Positions 23,070 through 32,183 of a stretch of 64,000 bases of DNA are shown piece after piece. Position numbers and translations under genes: made by a program. Source of the stretch: DASVCN01 sp040905665 (GTDB lineage: Bacteria; Deinococcota; Deinococci; Deinococcales; Trueperaceae). Positions within the stretch are counted from its first letter, which is position 1; every line of letters starts with the position of its first letter. The stretch lies in the NCBI GenBank assembly GCA_040905665.1, contig JBBDRD010000035.1, positions 124,001 to 188,000 on the forward strand, written 5' to 3'. The notes under the pieces are model-generated. The model was not told where the DNA came from, made no database searches, and worked only from the letters and a program-made list of their open reading frames with translations.

Positions 23070-24481
23070 AAGGTATCTTCCATGCCGGCCGGCAAGGCAA
23101 CGAAAAAGTGCTGCCCATCATTCGCGACGGCCGTGCCGGCGGGTAGTAGTGCGAGCAGTTCACCGTAGATCGGGGGTAGCGACGTTTCCTCCGACGCCAC
23201 AGGTCTACGTTCGGTTCCGGGCCGCAAGGGAGGTTGCGGGCCCAAGCCCAGCACGATCACGTCCCGCAGCACGCGTTCTCCAAGATTCGTGAGGCGCTCG
23301 CCGCTCCAGGCGAGCTCTCCGAGGGCCAGCTCCGGCTGCCCAACCAACAGCTCCCTCTGCCAGCGACCGAGAGTGAGCCTGGTGCCGTCGCCTTGCAAAC
23401 TGTACGGAAGCACCTCGGCCGAACGCATCTGTTGCCCCACGAGTGTCTCCCCGCCGGGTAGTGAGCGCAGGGCCAGGGTGGGTACGGCTAAACCCAGGCC
23501 TCCGGCGGAGACGACCACCGTTCTCGGCTGTTCGATTACCGGCCGGTCGGGACGGAGGAGGAGCCAGCTTGCAGTCGCGGTCATAATGCCTACCAATAGC
23601 GCCGACGGAATACCGGCATCCCCGCCGAAACGCAGCAGGAGGACCACCACCAGCGCGTAAAGCGCAGCCGCCGCCACCACGGTAAGCCGCGACAACGCCG
23701 GAGGCGCAGCCCTCTCCTCGCCCGTCAGCAGAGCGCGCAGGCTCTCTTCTAGTGGAAAACCGCTGTGGCCGGAAAGGGCTTGCGAGACGCCCTCGGCAGG
23801 AGTGGAGACTATCCAGCCGGCGCCCAGCCTTTCGTATCCCCCGGGGCTTGCAGTCAGCAGCTCAAGCAAGGCGGCGTGGCTGGTTGGCAGCGGTTCGACC
23901 AGCACCACAACCGCTCCTGCGGCAGCCGCCGTAACTATCGACTCTAGGGTCGGGGCCGATGCACTCCCGTCTATGATCAGCGCCGCGACCCCGGAATAGG
24001 CGGCGGCCCGTTCCGACAGCTCGCCGGCGGCAACCTCCTGGGGACGCGCTCCGGCCGGAAGCGAGGCGAGCCAGCGACCCGGCGTGGCGGAGAGCAACAG
24101 CGAGAGTGGACGCTCGTCGCGGAGGCGCGGGTCGATGGTGCCGGATGCGACCGTCCTGGCCCCCGTTCGTACAGTCCAGGAGAGAGAACTCCAGGGGGGT
24201 ATGAACAGTTCGTCCTCGAAGACGGTAATGCCTCGGCTGGTGTCGACCCGAGCGAAGTAAGTGAGGGGAATGGAGCCACTGCGAAGGGTGCCCTGGTCGA
24301 CACGAAGTTCGAATTCGACCGTTGGCAGGTCACGAACCACCAACCGGAGCGGATTCCAGGCGTTCTCGACCACCGCGCTGCGGAAACCGAGCTCAAATTC
24401 GATTTCACCGGTTTGGGCGGCCGCCCCCCAGCCGCACAGCACAACAATCGTAAGCAGTAGCCGAACCGCGCCCTTGAACAT
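23066..24481 (-). CDS. Exported protein with membrane-anchoring helices, unknown function
   Basis: This protein has 471 residues. A signal peptide (MFKGAVRLLLTIVVLCGWGAAA) leads into a beta-sandwich-like domain (FRSAVVENAWNPLRLVV, LPTVEFELRVDQGTL). A Rossmann-like part follows (VAALIIDGSASAPTLESIVT with AGAVVVLVEPLP), then one or two membrane helices around residues 260-310 (LTVVAAAALYALVVVLLLRF). The general plan of Ig-like domain, alpha/beta domain and membrane helices occurs in several exported families found with MoxR/Bat operons. It is coupled to the next gene by an ATGA overlap. A TAAACT box seven bases before the ATG suggests a leaderless transcript. Confidence 0.72.
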   Translation of the reverse strand: MFKGAVRLLLTIVVLCGWGAAAQTGEIEFELGFRSAVVENAWNPLRLVVRDLPTVEFELRVDQGTLRSGSIPLTYFARVDTSRGITVFEDELFIPPWSSLSWTVRTGARTVASGTIDPRLRDERPLSLLLSATPGRWLASLPAGARPQEVAAGELSERAAAYSGVAALIIDGSASAPTLESIVTAAAAGAVVVLVEPLPTSHAALLELLTASPGGYERLGAGWIVSTPAEGVSQALSGHSGFPLEESLRALLTGEERAAPPALSRLTVVAAAALYALVVVLLLRFGGDAGIPSALLVGIMTATASWLLLRPDRPVIEQPRTVVVSAGGLGLAVPTLALRSLPGGETLVGQQMRSAEVLPYSLQGDGTRLTLGRWQRELLVGQPELALGELAWSGERLTNLGERVLRDVIVLGLGPQPPLRPGTERRPVASEETSLPPIYGELLALLPAGTAVANDGQHFFVALPAGMEDTL

Positions 24482-24488
24482 CTATCCC

Positions 24489-24494
24489 AGTTTA
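24489..24494 (-). promoter_or_regulatory. Leaderless-type -10 box
   Basis: TAAACT on the minus strand lies exactly seven bases before ATG 24481. No Shine-Dalgarno sequence is present. Confidence 0.5.
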
Positions 24495-24506
24495 CCGCCG
24501 CGGTTG

Positions 24507-26126
24507 CTACGTCCCAGGTAGGAAGACGATCGCGCTCACGATACGGCGCTCATTTGCTCGGTTGAGCACCTTGCCGGCCACCATCAATGTTGCGCTCGAA
24601 CCGCTATCGAGCCGCATCGCCTCACTCGCCCCCAGTGAGAGGAAGAGTGGCACCAGGTCCTCTGCCCGCATGTCATCGGCCACCAGGAACAGTACGGTGC
24701 CGTCGGGCCGAATGCCGATCGCCGACTGTTGGGTATAGGCGTCGAGGATGCGTTGGCCGCGAGAGAATGCTTCGAGGTCGGGATTGAAGGCAGCCGTTGC
24801 GTTCGCTACCAGGAGGGGACCCGCCTCGACCGCATAGCGAACAGCCTGGAACGAATCCGGTTCGAAGTCCACCGAGATGGATGCGCTGGAGCCGGCGTCG
24901 ATTAGCGCCAGATCACGATCCTCGGGCGGGTAAACCACGACGAAGCCATCATGCGGGACCAGCACCGGTCCTACCCTGTTCGCCACGATCGTGCCCTGCT
25001 GGGCAACCAGCGCTCCCTTGCGCGGGCTTCCCACCAGGGCCCCGCCAACGGTGTGTACCTGCACTCCCTCTCCGGTGACGGGAGCTTCGCGGTGGTAGAC
25101 CCGGCCGCCAACACGTACGTGTACCAGGGCAGTGACTCTGGTCATCACCGGACCCGTGAAGCCGAAACCGATGCTCGCCCGATTGCGGGAGGGCAGAGAC
25201 TGGAGGCCGTAGTCGACGCGTAGCAGGCCGATCGCCTGGAAGGTGCGGGTGTCGAAATAGCCTGCGTTGATGGCGGCGAACGCGCCATCCGCGAGCTCCG
25301 ACAGGGTGCGGGCGACTTCGCTGGTGCCGACTACCCGGAACTCGCCGGCCCCGGGTGAGATCTCCAGCAGGTGGACGAGGCTTTCGCCGGTAGGCGTTGC
25401 AGCACCGAAGGTTCTGTAGACCACCCCTTCCATCAGATTCTCTGTTCGCGTCGCTATCTGCTTCTCCCGAAGCGGGATTACGTCCACGACCAAGCGCGTC
25501 GGGTTTTCAAGTGCGAATATCCGGTAACCGAGCGCCGGACCGCGAAGTTCGAAGCGCGTTCCCTGCGGCGTATCGAGGAGCGTCACGTCTACACCGTGAT
25601 AGGGATCGGGCTGTTCGGGGGGCAAGATGAGTTCGGGCAGGTCGAGCAGCAGCGGCTGCCCTTCGTCGAGGCGGCCCTGTCGCTCGAGCGAGAGTAGGGA
25701 AGACGTGTCGTTCAGTTGGGGTAGGTCGACGACCACTCGGATCTCGGAGTCGCCACCGAAGCGCACCGAGGCGGTGAATGGCGCCTCCCAAGGTCCAAAC
25801 TGTTCAGCCCCGGAGCGATCGGGCACCGGAAGTTCGCCCGCCGGCTCGACGCGTTCCTGCACAAAGCCAAGACGGTCGAGGTTCGCTGAGTCCAGGTAGA
25901 GCGTCGTTCCGTCGCGCACCGGCGCCGGAGCGGGGCTGCCCGACAGCCAACCGAGACCGGCAATGAAGGTGTCTTCGGTCAACTCGCCCGTCACCGTCAC
26001 CGCTTCTCCCGAGAAACGGACGCTGTCGTCGGGCAGACGGTAAAGGGAGTTGGTTTGGGCGACCGATAATCCCAACGCGGCAGCGGCAAGCAACACGGCC
26101 GTTAGGAGGGGGGCAAGGCGTATCAC
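24507..26126 (-). CDS. Exported phosphodiester glycosidase (NAGPA domain) with AMIN-like region
   Basis: This protein has about 539 residues from GTG 26126; the frame is open further but lacks a better start. The signal peptide is VIRLAPLLTAVLLAAAALGLSVAQ. The N-terminal third holds beta-strand-rich exported domains, one resembling AMIN (YRIFALENPTRLVVDVIPL). The C-terminal half is the phosphodiester glycosidase domain: GAFAAINAGYFDTRTFQAIG, LVPHDGFVVVYPP and the closing LSLGASEAMRLDSGSSATL. Members hydrolyse GlcNAc-1-phosphodiester bonds and are often linked to spores or surface glycans. Here the substrate is unknown and a wall or teichoic-like polymer is a guess. It lies 25 bases upstream of the next gene. 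Confidence 0.88.
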   Translation of the reverse strand: MIRLAPLLTAVLLAAAALGLSVAQTNSLYRLPDDSVRFSGEAVTVTGELTEDTFIAGLGWLSGSPAPAPVRDGTTLYLDSANLDRLGFVQERVEPAGELPVPDRSGAEQFGPWEAPFTASVRFGGDSEIRVVVDLPQLNDTSSLLSLERQGRLDEGQPLLLDLPELILPPEQPDPYHGVDVTLLDTPQGTRFELRGPALGYRIFALENPTRLVVDVIPLREKQIATRTENLMEGVVYRTFGAATPTGESLVHLLEISPGAGEFRVVGTSEVARTLSELADGAFAAINAGYFDTRTFQAIGLLRVDYGLQSLPSRNRASIGFGFTGPVMTRVTALVHVRVGGRVYHREAPVTGEGVQVHTVGGALVGSPRKGALVAQQGTIVANRVGPVLVPHDGFVVVYPPEDRDLALIDAGSSASISVDFEPDSFQAVRYAVEAGPLLVANATAAFNPDLEAFSRGQRILDAYTQQSAIGIRPDGTVLFLVADDMRAEDLVPLFLSLGASEAMRLDSGSSATLMVAGKVLNRANERRIVSAIVFLPGT

Positions 26127-26174
26127 GTGCCCCAGTTTCGCCTCTCCGGCGCTCAACTTGATGAGACCTGGGCT

Positions 26175-26198
26175 GCGGTGTGCGGCTTCGCACACCGC
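26175..26198. repeat. Perfect 10-bp hairpin with flanking GCCCTAC repeats
   Basis: GCGGTGTGCG, loop GCTT and CGCACACCGC pair without mismatch. To the right GCCCTAC occurs three times within about 60 bases (26197-26251). There is no T-tract, so it is not a classic terminator. It may be a REP-like element or an mRNA stabiliser between the AroE-like gene and the glycosidase. Confidence 0.5.
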
Positions 26199-26243
26199 CC
26201 TACGGCTGCCCTACTGCCGTCCGGCTACTGTTCGACGGCAGCC

Positions 26244-27035
26244 CTACTGTGGCGGCGTGTCGTGCAGCAGCGCTAGCAGCGGCTCGAGTTCGACACCGGC
26301 GCCGAGCACATGTCCCAGCCCCAGCGCCAGGCGATGCGCCTGATAGTCGCGTAGGTTGAAGGTGAGCGCGCCCACGTTGAGTGCTTGCTGCCGCAAGGCA
26401 CTCACTCGTTCGGGACGCAGGTCGACCAGGCAGAGGTGCGGGCCCATCGCTTGGGGTGGCACATCGGAGTTGGGATCCACGCGAATCAGCAGGTCGGCTT
26501 CGGCCAAAAATCCCTCTGCTCTCGGATCACTCTGGGCGCTGGTGATGACCGAGGTACTCGCCGCCATCTGCGGGGCGCTACGTTCGGCGGCAGGACGGTT
26601 CTCGGCCAGGATGACGACTTGGGCCACTCCCATACTGGAAAGCTCCCTGGCGATAGCTGCCACCCGGCGCCCGGAACCCATAAGCACTGCTCGTGCCCCG
26701 CGCCCGTCCCAGTCGGCCTCGCCGAGTAGCGAGCCGACTGCCCTGCCGGCGTTGTACTCGCCTATCAGCCCGCCCGCCGCCACGCTAACGGTGTCGACCG
26801 CTCCCACCTCCTGGGCGTCGAGACTGTAGCGCTGCAACAAGCCGGACGCGGCCTGCTCGAAGTCGACGTCCAGAAAAAGCGCTCCGGCGAACTCGAGCGG
26901 AACGAGTCCAGAGAGGACCGACTCAACCGGTCCATCCTGCAGCGGATGGAGGTGGAAACGGCCGAGAGGGTCGCGAAACCTATCCAGCGCCTGGATGAGA
27001 TTTTGGTCGCGGCCGAGTACGCCGACGATATGCAT
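26244..27035 (-). CDS. Shikimate dehydrogenase-like protein
   Basis: This protein has 263 residues from ATG 27035. The plan of AroE is visible: an N-terminal substrate domain ending in VDTVSVAAGGLIGEYNAGRA (where AroE has VNTV...G.NTDG), then a Rossmann domain with VLMGSGRRVAAIARELSSMG and LCLVDLRPE. Key shikimate residues are altered (no NTDxxG, GAGG replaced by GSGR), so it may not be the biosynthetic enzyme. A related oxidoreductase role is possible. The start is supported by a TATACT box exactly seven bases upstream. It is divergent from thrS. Confidence 0.7.
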   Translation of the reverse strand: MHIVGVLGRDQNLIQALDRFRDPLGRFHLHPLQDGPVESVLSGLVPLEFAGALFLDVDFEQAASGLLQRYSLDAQEVGAVDTVSVAAGGLIGEYNAGRAVGSLLGEADWDGRGARAVLMGSGRRVAAIARELSSMGVAQVVILAENRPAAERSAPQMAASTSVITSAQSDPRAEGFLAEADLLIRVDPNSDVPPQAMGPHLCLVDLRPERVSALRQQALNVGALTFNLRDYQAHRLALGLGHVLGAGVELEPLLALLHDTPPQ

Positions 27036-27042
27036 GGGCACA

Positions 27043-27048
27043 AGTATA
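27043..27048 (-). promoter_or_regulatory. Leaderless-type -10 box of the AroE-like gene
   Basis: TATACT on the minus strand ends seven bases before ATG 27035. No ribosome binding site is seen, which suits a transcript beginning at the start codon. Confidence 0.6.
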
Positions 27049-27248
27049 TCCGCATGCCAGAAAGTCGGAGCCCGGGCCCTGTGGTACATTGCGCCCATGA
27101 ACAGCGTCGGGAGCCGCACCGGACCTTACCGCCGCTACCGTTACAGCGGTCGGCGAACGTTCCGTGCCGGCTGAACGGCCGGCAAACGAGTAGGTCCGCA
27201 AGAACTCCCATCGAGCCCTATTCCATCCAAACTCAACGAGGTGTACGA

Positions 27249-29234
27249 ATGCAGGTGATTCTTCCCGACGGAAAGCGTCTGGATGTTCCCGATGGGGCGA
27301 CCGGACTTCAGGTGGCGCAAGCCATCGGACCGAGGCTGGCGCGCGCGGCCCTGGGTATGAAGGTAGAGGAGCAACTCTTCGACCTGCTCTCGCCGATTCC
27401 AGATGGGGCGCGAGTAGCGGTACTTACCGCTCGCGACGAGGAAAGCATCCGTCTGGTACGCCACACTCTGGCTCATCTGATGGCCCAGGCGGTGCGTGAG
27501 TACTTCGTGGAGCAAGGCTTCGACGCGCAAAGCGTGAAGATGGGAATCGGGCCGGTCATCGAGAACGGCTTCTACTACGACTTCGATCTGCCGCGAACCC
27601 TGGTTCCCGACGACCTGAGCAAGATCGAGGAGCGGATGCTGCGGATCGTTGATTCGAACCTGGAGTTGCACCGCTATGAATTGCCGCGGGAGGAGGCCCT
27701 CGAACGGTACCGCCTCCTGGGTGACCCATACAAAGTCGAACTTATCGAGGATCTCCCCGAAGACGCCCCCTTGAGCTTCTACCAGCAGGGTGGCGGCGAC
27801 GGCTTCACCGACCTCTGTCGGGGACCGCACCTGCCGCGCACCGGATCGATTCCCAAGCACTTCAAGCTGATGAGCCTGGCCGGGGCCTATTGGCGCGGCG
27901 ATGAGAGCAGGCCGATGCTGCAGCGGGTGTACGGCGTCGCGTTCGCCAAGAAGGAGGAGCTCGAGCATCACTTGTGGCAGCTCGAGGAGGCGAAGAAGCG
28001 TGACCACCGCAAGCTGGGCGCCGAGCTCGAGCTTTTTACCCTCGATGAGGACATCGGCCCGGGTCTACCTCTGTGGCTTCCTCGCGGCACGGTGATGGCC
28101 GATGAGATCGAGGCGCTTGCCAAGGAGATGGAGTGGAAGGCCGGCTACCAGCGGGTTCGCACTCCACACGTGAGCAAGGAGCACCTGTTCGCCAAGAGCG
28201 GCCACCTCGAGCATTACGAGGAAGACATGTTCCCACCGATGGAACTGGATAATGTGCGCTACTTCCTCAAACCGATGAACTGCCCGTTCCACCACAAGAT
28301 CTACGCCAGCAAGACCCGCAGCTACCGGGAACTCCCATTGCGTTTCGCCGAATACGGCACTTGCTACCGCTACGAGGATCATGGCGCTCTGGTAGGTCTG
28401 ATGCGCGTTCGCAGCCTGCAGATGAACGACGCCCACATCTACTGCGGTGAGGAGCAGTTTGCGGACGAGTTCATGCGGGTAATCGGCATGTACCTCGACT
28501 ACTTCAAACTATTTGGCATTGACGAGTACGTCATGCGCCTCTCCAAGCACAGCAAGGAGGGGCTGGGCAAGAAGTACGTCGACCAGCCGGAGTTGTGGTT
28601 GAAGACCGAGGACATGGTACGGCGAGCGCTGGTGGACGGCGGCATCAACTTCATCGAAGCCGACGATGAAGCGGCATTCTACGGTCCCAAGATCGACGTT
28701 CAGATCAAGAGCGCCATCGGACGGGAGTTCACTCTGGCCACCAACCAGGTGGACTTCGCCCAACCGGCACGCTTTGGACTGGAGTACGTCGACGACACCG
28801 GTACACGCCGCACCCCACTCTGTTTGCACCGGGCTCCGCTGAGTACCCATGAGCGGCTCATCGGCTTCCTGATTGAACATTTCGCCGGCGACTTCCCGCT
28901 GTGGCTGTCGCCGGAGCAGGTGCGTATCGTGCCGATAGCCGACCGGCATCTCTCGGGAGCCAGGGAGATCGAGGAGCAACTACGTGCAGTTAACCTTCGC
29001 CCGCATGTCGACGATCGGCCGGAGCGAATGAACGCAAAGGTGCGCGACGCCGAGCTGATGAAGGTTCCATACACTCTCATCATCGGTGACCAGGAACTCG
29101 CGGCCGGCACGGTTTCATACCGGTCGCGCAAGGAACCCAACCGCAACGGCGTGGCGCGCGACGTGTTCATCTCCCACCTTCGCTCGCATGTGACGAATCG
29201 GGCGTTGGAGGTGCTACCTCTCGCCCCAGACTAG
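27249..29234 (+). CDS. thrS: Threonine--tRNA ligase
   Basis: This protein has 661 residues from ATG 27249, preceded by GAGGTG. The frame is open 300 bases further, but that part is not homologous. The order is the standard one: TGS domain (MQVILPDGKRLDVPDGATG), editing domain (RHTLAHLMAQAVREYF with the zinc-like His pair; DLCRGPHLPRTG), class II catalytic core (MNCPFHHKIY and DNVRYFLKP with the zinc Cys), motif 3 (HRAPLSTHERLIGFLIEH) and a C-terminal anticodon-binding domain. It charges tRNA-Thr and edits Ser. A hairpin TGCCGGC-TGAACG-GCCGGCA at 27165-27184 lies in the leader, with no T-box motif. Confidence 0.97.
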   Translation: MQVILPDGKRLDVPDGATGLQVAQAIGPRLARAALGMKVEEQLFDLLSPIPDGARVAVLTARDEESIRLVRHTLAHLMAQAVREYFVEQGFDAQSVKMGIGPVIENGFYYDFDLPRTLVPDDLSKIEERMLRIVDSNLELHRYELPREEALERYRLLGDPYKVELIEDLPEDAPLSFYQQGGGDGFTDLCRGPHLPRTGSIPKHFKLMSLAGAYWRGDESRPMLQRVYGVAFAKKEELEHHLWQLEEAKKRDHRKLGAELELFTLDEDIGPGLPLWLPRGTVMADEIEALAKEMEWKAGYQRVRTPHVSKEHLFAKSGHLEHYEEDMFPPMELDNVRYFLKPMNCPFHHKIYASKTRSYRELPLRFAEYGTCYRYEDHGALVGLMRVRSLQMNDAHIYCGEEQFADEFMRVIGMYLDYFKLFGIDEYVMRLSKHSKEGLGKKYVDQPELWLKTEDMVRRALVDGGINFIEADDEAAFYGPKIDVQIKSAIGREFTLATNQVDFAQPARFGLEYVDDTGTRRTPLCLHRAPLSTHERLIGFLIEHFAGDFPLWLSPEQVRIVPIADRHLSGAREIEEQLRAVNLRPHVDDRPERMNAKVRDAELMKVPYTLIIGDQELAAGTVSYRSRKEPNRNGVARDVFISHLRSHVTNRALEVLPLAPD

Positions 29235-29289
29235 ATCCTCATAGTGAGTCGAGCCTTCCCTGGTATTTATCGTTACGAGGGCCGGTATT

Positions 29290-29850
29290 TCAGGCGGCGG
29301 TAAGGATCGTGATCCGCTCGATTCTGTCCGGTTCCACCCTTGAGGGCCTACTCGGGTCGACGCGTTGCAGCGTGCCAAGTATCTCCTCGCCCTCTACTAC
29401 ACGGCCGAAAACGGTGTGTCGGCCATCAAGCCATGGTGTGGCCGAGAAGGTGATGAAGAACTGCGAACCGTTGGTGTCGGGCCCGGCGTTCGCCATCGAT
29501 ATCGTTCCCGGGGCGTCGTGCGTGACTTCGCTGTCGACCTCGTCGGCGAAGGTGTATCCCGGGCCTCCGCGACCGGTGCCGGTGGGATCGCCTGTTTGGG
29601 CCATGAAGTCTTCGAGCACGCGGTGGAACGGCACCCCATCGTAGTAGCGGTTGAGCGCCAGGAACACGAAGTTATTCACCGTACGTGGCGCCTGATCCTG
29701 GAAGAGGTCGATGATGATCGTGCCTTTGTTCGTCTTGACACGGGCGCGGTAATCGGCGCCGGGCTCGAGTATCTCCTCGGCGCCCTTGAAGGAGGTAGTA
29801 CGCTCTTCTTTCGGCTCTAACGGGCTGTAGCCCTGCGTCTCGTCTGTCAT
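29290..29850 (-). CDS. Cytoplasmic cyclophilin-type peptidyl-prolyl isomerase
   Basis: This protein has 186 residues without a signal peptide. The cyclophilin core is clear: VPFHRVLEDFMAQTGDPTGT, GPGYTFADEVDSE, SMANAGPDTNGSQFFITF and WLDGRHTVFGRV, including the catalytic Arg of FHRV. It accelerates cis-trans isomerisation at proline. The ATG overlaps the stop of the upstream gene, which encodes an exported copy with the same core, so the pair arose by duplication and acts on both sides of the membrane. Confidence 0.93.
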   Translation of the reverse strand: MTDETQGYSPLEPKEERTTSFKGAEEILEPGADYRARVKTNKGTIIIDLFQDQAPRTVNNFVFLALNRYYDGVPFHRVLEDFMAQTGDPTGTGRGGPGYTFADEVDSEVTHDAPGTISMANAGPDTNGSQFFITFSATPWLDGRHTVFGRVVEGEEILGTLQRVDPSRPSRVEPDRIERITILTAA

Positions 29851-30806
29851 TGCGGTTCCTCCCCACTTCCGCCGTCACCGGCGGTACCGCTTTCGTCGGC
29901 ATTGGCCTCGTCACTAGCGCGAACCAGGATGTTGACGGCCTCTAATGTATCGGGCATAGGAAAGAATCCGGCAGTCGGCACGCCGTCTACCCGGCCCACG
30001 ACTCCTACGTGCTCGCCGATATTGAACGTTTGACCCACCGCCGGCAGCGCGCCGAGCTCCTGTTCGAGATGATCCCTGAGGCTCATGTCGCCCGGCCCGT
30101 CGAGGGTCACTCCTTCCGCCGCGAGCTGGGCCAAGGCGCCATCGAAACGCAACACCGCCGTGGGCGAGCTCGGATCGACCCGCTGGAGTTTACTGAGTAC
30201 CTCCTCGCCCTCGATAACTTGGCCGAAGACTGCATGCCTGCCATCGAGCCAGGGCGTGGGCACGAGCGTGATGAAGAACTGTGAGCCGTTACTGTCGGGA
30301 CCGGAATTAGCCATGGAGACGGTCCCGCGCGCGTCGTGTTGGAGTTCCGGATGTATCTCATCGGCAAACGTATAGCCTGGGCCGCCACGGCCGGTTCCGG
30401 TGGGATCGCCTGTTTGGGCCATGAAGTCTTCGAGCACCCGGTGGAACGGCACTCCCTCGTAGTAGCGGTTGAGCGCCAGAAACACGAAATTATTCACCGT
30501 TTTGGGGGCTCGCTCCTCGAGGAGATCGATGAGGATTTGGCCCTTGGTCGTGTCGAGAAGAGCGTGATAATCGGCCCCGTCCTCCAGCACGGACTCTGCT
30601 ACTGCGAACGAGAGCGTCTGCTCGTCGGCAAGGGGCAGCACCAACTCGAACCCCGGCGGCGCACTCGGTTGTGTCGCCTCCGGCAGCGCCTCCTGGGCGG
30701 CGACCGTGCTGGCTACGGTTCCGTCCGCCGTTCTTCTGCTATCGAGCCATACTCCGCCTGCAACGATAAGCAGGGCTATTAGAGCGACTGAAAATACGCG
30801 TGCCAT
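29847..30806 (-). CDS. Membrane-anchored or exported cyclophilin
   Basis: This protein has 319 residues. An N-terminal hydrophobic segment (MARVFSVALIALLIVAGGVWL) anchors or exports it. The cyclophilin core follows at about residues 80-225 (VPFHRVLEDFMAQTGDPTGT, SMANSGPDSNGSQFFITL, WLDGRHAVFGQV). A C-terminal extension of about 90 residues with Gly/Glu-rich end is not recognised. ATG 30806 follows GGAGGATCAG. It is cotranscribed with the cytoplasmic copy. Confidence 0.92.
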   Translation of the reverse strand: MARVFSVALIALLIVAGGVWLDSRRTADGTVASTVAAQEALPEATQPSAPPGFELVLPLADEQTLSFAVAESVLEDGADYHALLDTTKGQILIDLLEERAPKTVNNFVFLALNRYYEGVPFHRVLEDFMAQTGDPTGTGRGGPGYTFADEIHPELQHDARGTVSMANSGPDSNGSQFFITLVPTPWLDGRHAVFGQVIEGEEVLSKLQRVDPSSPTAVLRFDGALAQLAAEGVTLDGPGDMSLRDHLEQELGALPAVGQTFNIGEHVGVVGRVDGVPTAGFFPMPDTLEAVNILVRASDEANADESGTAGDGGSGEEPQ

Positions 30807-30937
30807 CTGATCCTCCGAGCTACTTTCATGCAGGTCAGTGTATACGGTAGGTGTGAAATTCCTGTTGTTTGCGTTTGGGTCACAACTTGGGTAACGGAGA
30901 GGAGAGATTCCGTAAGTTTACCGTCAGCACCTCCCTT

Positions 30938-30943
30938 TACGAT
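30938..30943 (+). promoter_or_regulatory. Leaderless-type -10 box of pilT
   Basis: TACGAT ends seven bases before ATG 30951. The region lacks a Shine-Dalgarno sequence. Confidence 0.55.
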
Positions 30944-30950
30944 AACCACT

Positions 30951-32069
30951 ATGAAGTTTCACGAAATGCTCGCCTCGTTCATCGAAAAGGGGGCCAGCGA
31001 CATTCACTTGCATGCCGGCTTGCGGCCGATGATCCGTGTCAACGGTCGGCTCATTCCTGTTAGCGACTCAAAGCTCTCGCCGCGCGCCACGGAGGGCCTC
31101 GCCGAGATCATGTGCAATGAGCGCCAGCTCGCGATCTTCAGGGAACTTAACCAGGTGGACCTCGCCTACTCGGTCGCCGGTCTAGGGCGCTTCCGGGCGA
31201 ATTTGTTTCGCCAGCGCGGGTCGGTGAGTGCGGTGCTGCGAGTTATCAACTCGAGTCCCGAGCAGTTGAAGGTAGTAAGTTTGCCGCAGGAGATTCTCCA
31301 GTACTTCCGAGATCAGGAGAAGGGTCTTGTACTCGTAACCGGGCCTACCGGCTCGGGGAAGTCGACTACCCTCGCCAGAATCATCGACGAGATCAACAAA
31401 ACCCACAACAAGATGATCATCACGGTCGAGGACCCGGTGGAGTTCCTGCACAATCCCGACCAGTCGGTGGTCGTCCAACGGGAGATCGGGCAGGATGCCC
31501 CCTCCTTCTCAGCGGCACTGGTGGCGGCAATGAGACAGGATCCCGAAGTCATCCTCATTGGCGAGATTCGCGACTACGAGACAGCGTCCGCCGCTATCTC
31601 GGCGGCTCAAACTGGACACCTGGTCTTTTCCACACTCCATACTCTCGACACGGTGCGTACCGTCAACCGCGTGTTGGAGCTGTTTCCTCCCCACGAGCGC
31701 GAGACGGCACGCATCTTGTTCGCCGAATCGCTGGTGGGAATAGTGTCGCAAAGACTGCTTCCTCGTAAACCAAAGGGACGCGTCGCCGCGATGGAAATAA
31801 TGAAGGGCACGCTGCGAATAAAAGACCTCATCAAGGATGAGGAGCGCTCGCACGAGCTCTACGACGCACTTCGCGACTCCAAGCTCGACGGCATGCAACT
31901 CTTCGACGATCATCTCGCCGAGCTCTACGCCCGAGACTTGATCGATTACGAGACCGGCCTGCACGGATCCACCTCGGCGCAATCGTTCAAGATGGCCGTC
32001 ACCCAGATCGACCTTCAGCGCAAGGCCGAAGGAATGAGTGAGCAGGCAGACGTGCCGGGGCAGCGCTGA
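30951..32069 (+). CDS. pilT: Type IV pilus retraction ATPase PilT
   Basis: This protein has 372 residues from ATG 30951; the frame is open upstream without homology. N-terminal PAS-like part: ASDIHLHAGLRPMIRVNGRL. Walker A GPTGSGKSTTLA, Asp box TVEDPVEFLH, Walker B VILIGEIRDYETA (the Glu needed for hydrolysis) and His box GHLVFSTLHT all fit the PilT branch (AIRNLIRE-like motif near IKDLIKDEER). The hexameric ATPase at the inner membrane pulls back type IV pili, powering twitching and DNA uptake. It stands alone here. Confidence 0.95.
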   Translation: MKFHEMLASFIEKGASDIHLHAGLRPMIRVNGRLIPVSDSKLSPRATEGLAEIMCNERQLAIFRELNQVDLAYSVAGLGRFRANLFRQRGSVSAVLRVINSSPEQLKVVSLPQEILQYFRDQEKGLVLVTGPTGSGKSTTLARIIDEINKTHNKMIITVEDPVEFLHNPDQSVVVQREIGQDAPSFSAALVAAMRQDPEVILIGEIRDYETASAAISAAQTGHLVFSTLHTLDTVRTVNRVLELFPPHERETARILFAESLVGIVSQRLLPRKPKGRVAAMEIMKGTLRIKDLIKDEERSHELYDALRDSKLDGMQLFDDHLAELYARDLIDYETGLHGSTSAQSFKMAVTQIDLQRKAEGMSEQADVPGQR

Positions 32070-32183
32070 GCTGAGCAACACCGGGCAGAGCGCTTGGAAG
32101 CTCGAGTCCCGAGAGCAAGCCATCAAAACTCGAGTTCCTTGCAGGCCGCGTCATCCAAAGCCGAGTCTTTTGAGGCCACGTTC

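Noticed and set aside
27165..27184. Possible T-box leader before thrS
   Set aside because: A hairpin is present, but the conserved T-box antiterminator sequence was not found.
26946..27248. Extended N-terminus of ThrRS
   Set aside because: The TGS domain begins at the ATG at 27249, and the upstream part overlaps the divergent AroE-like gene.
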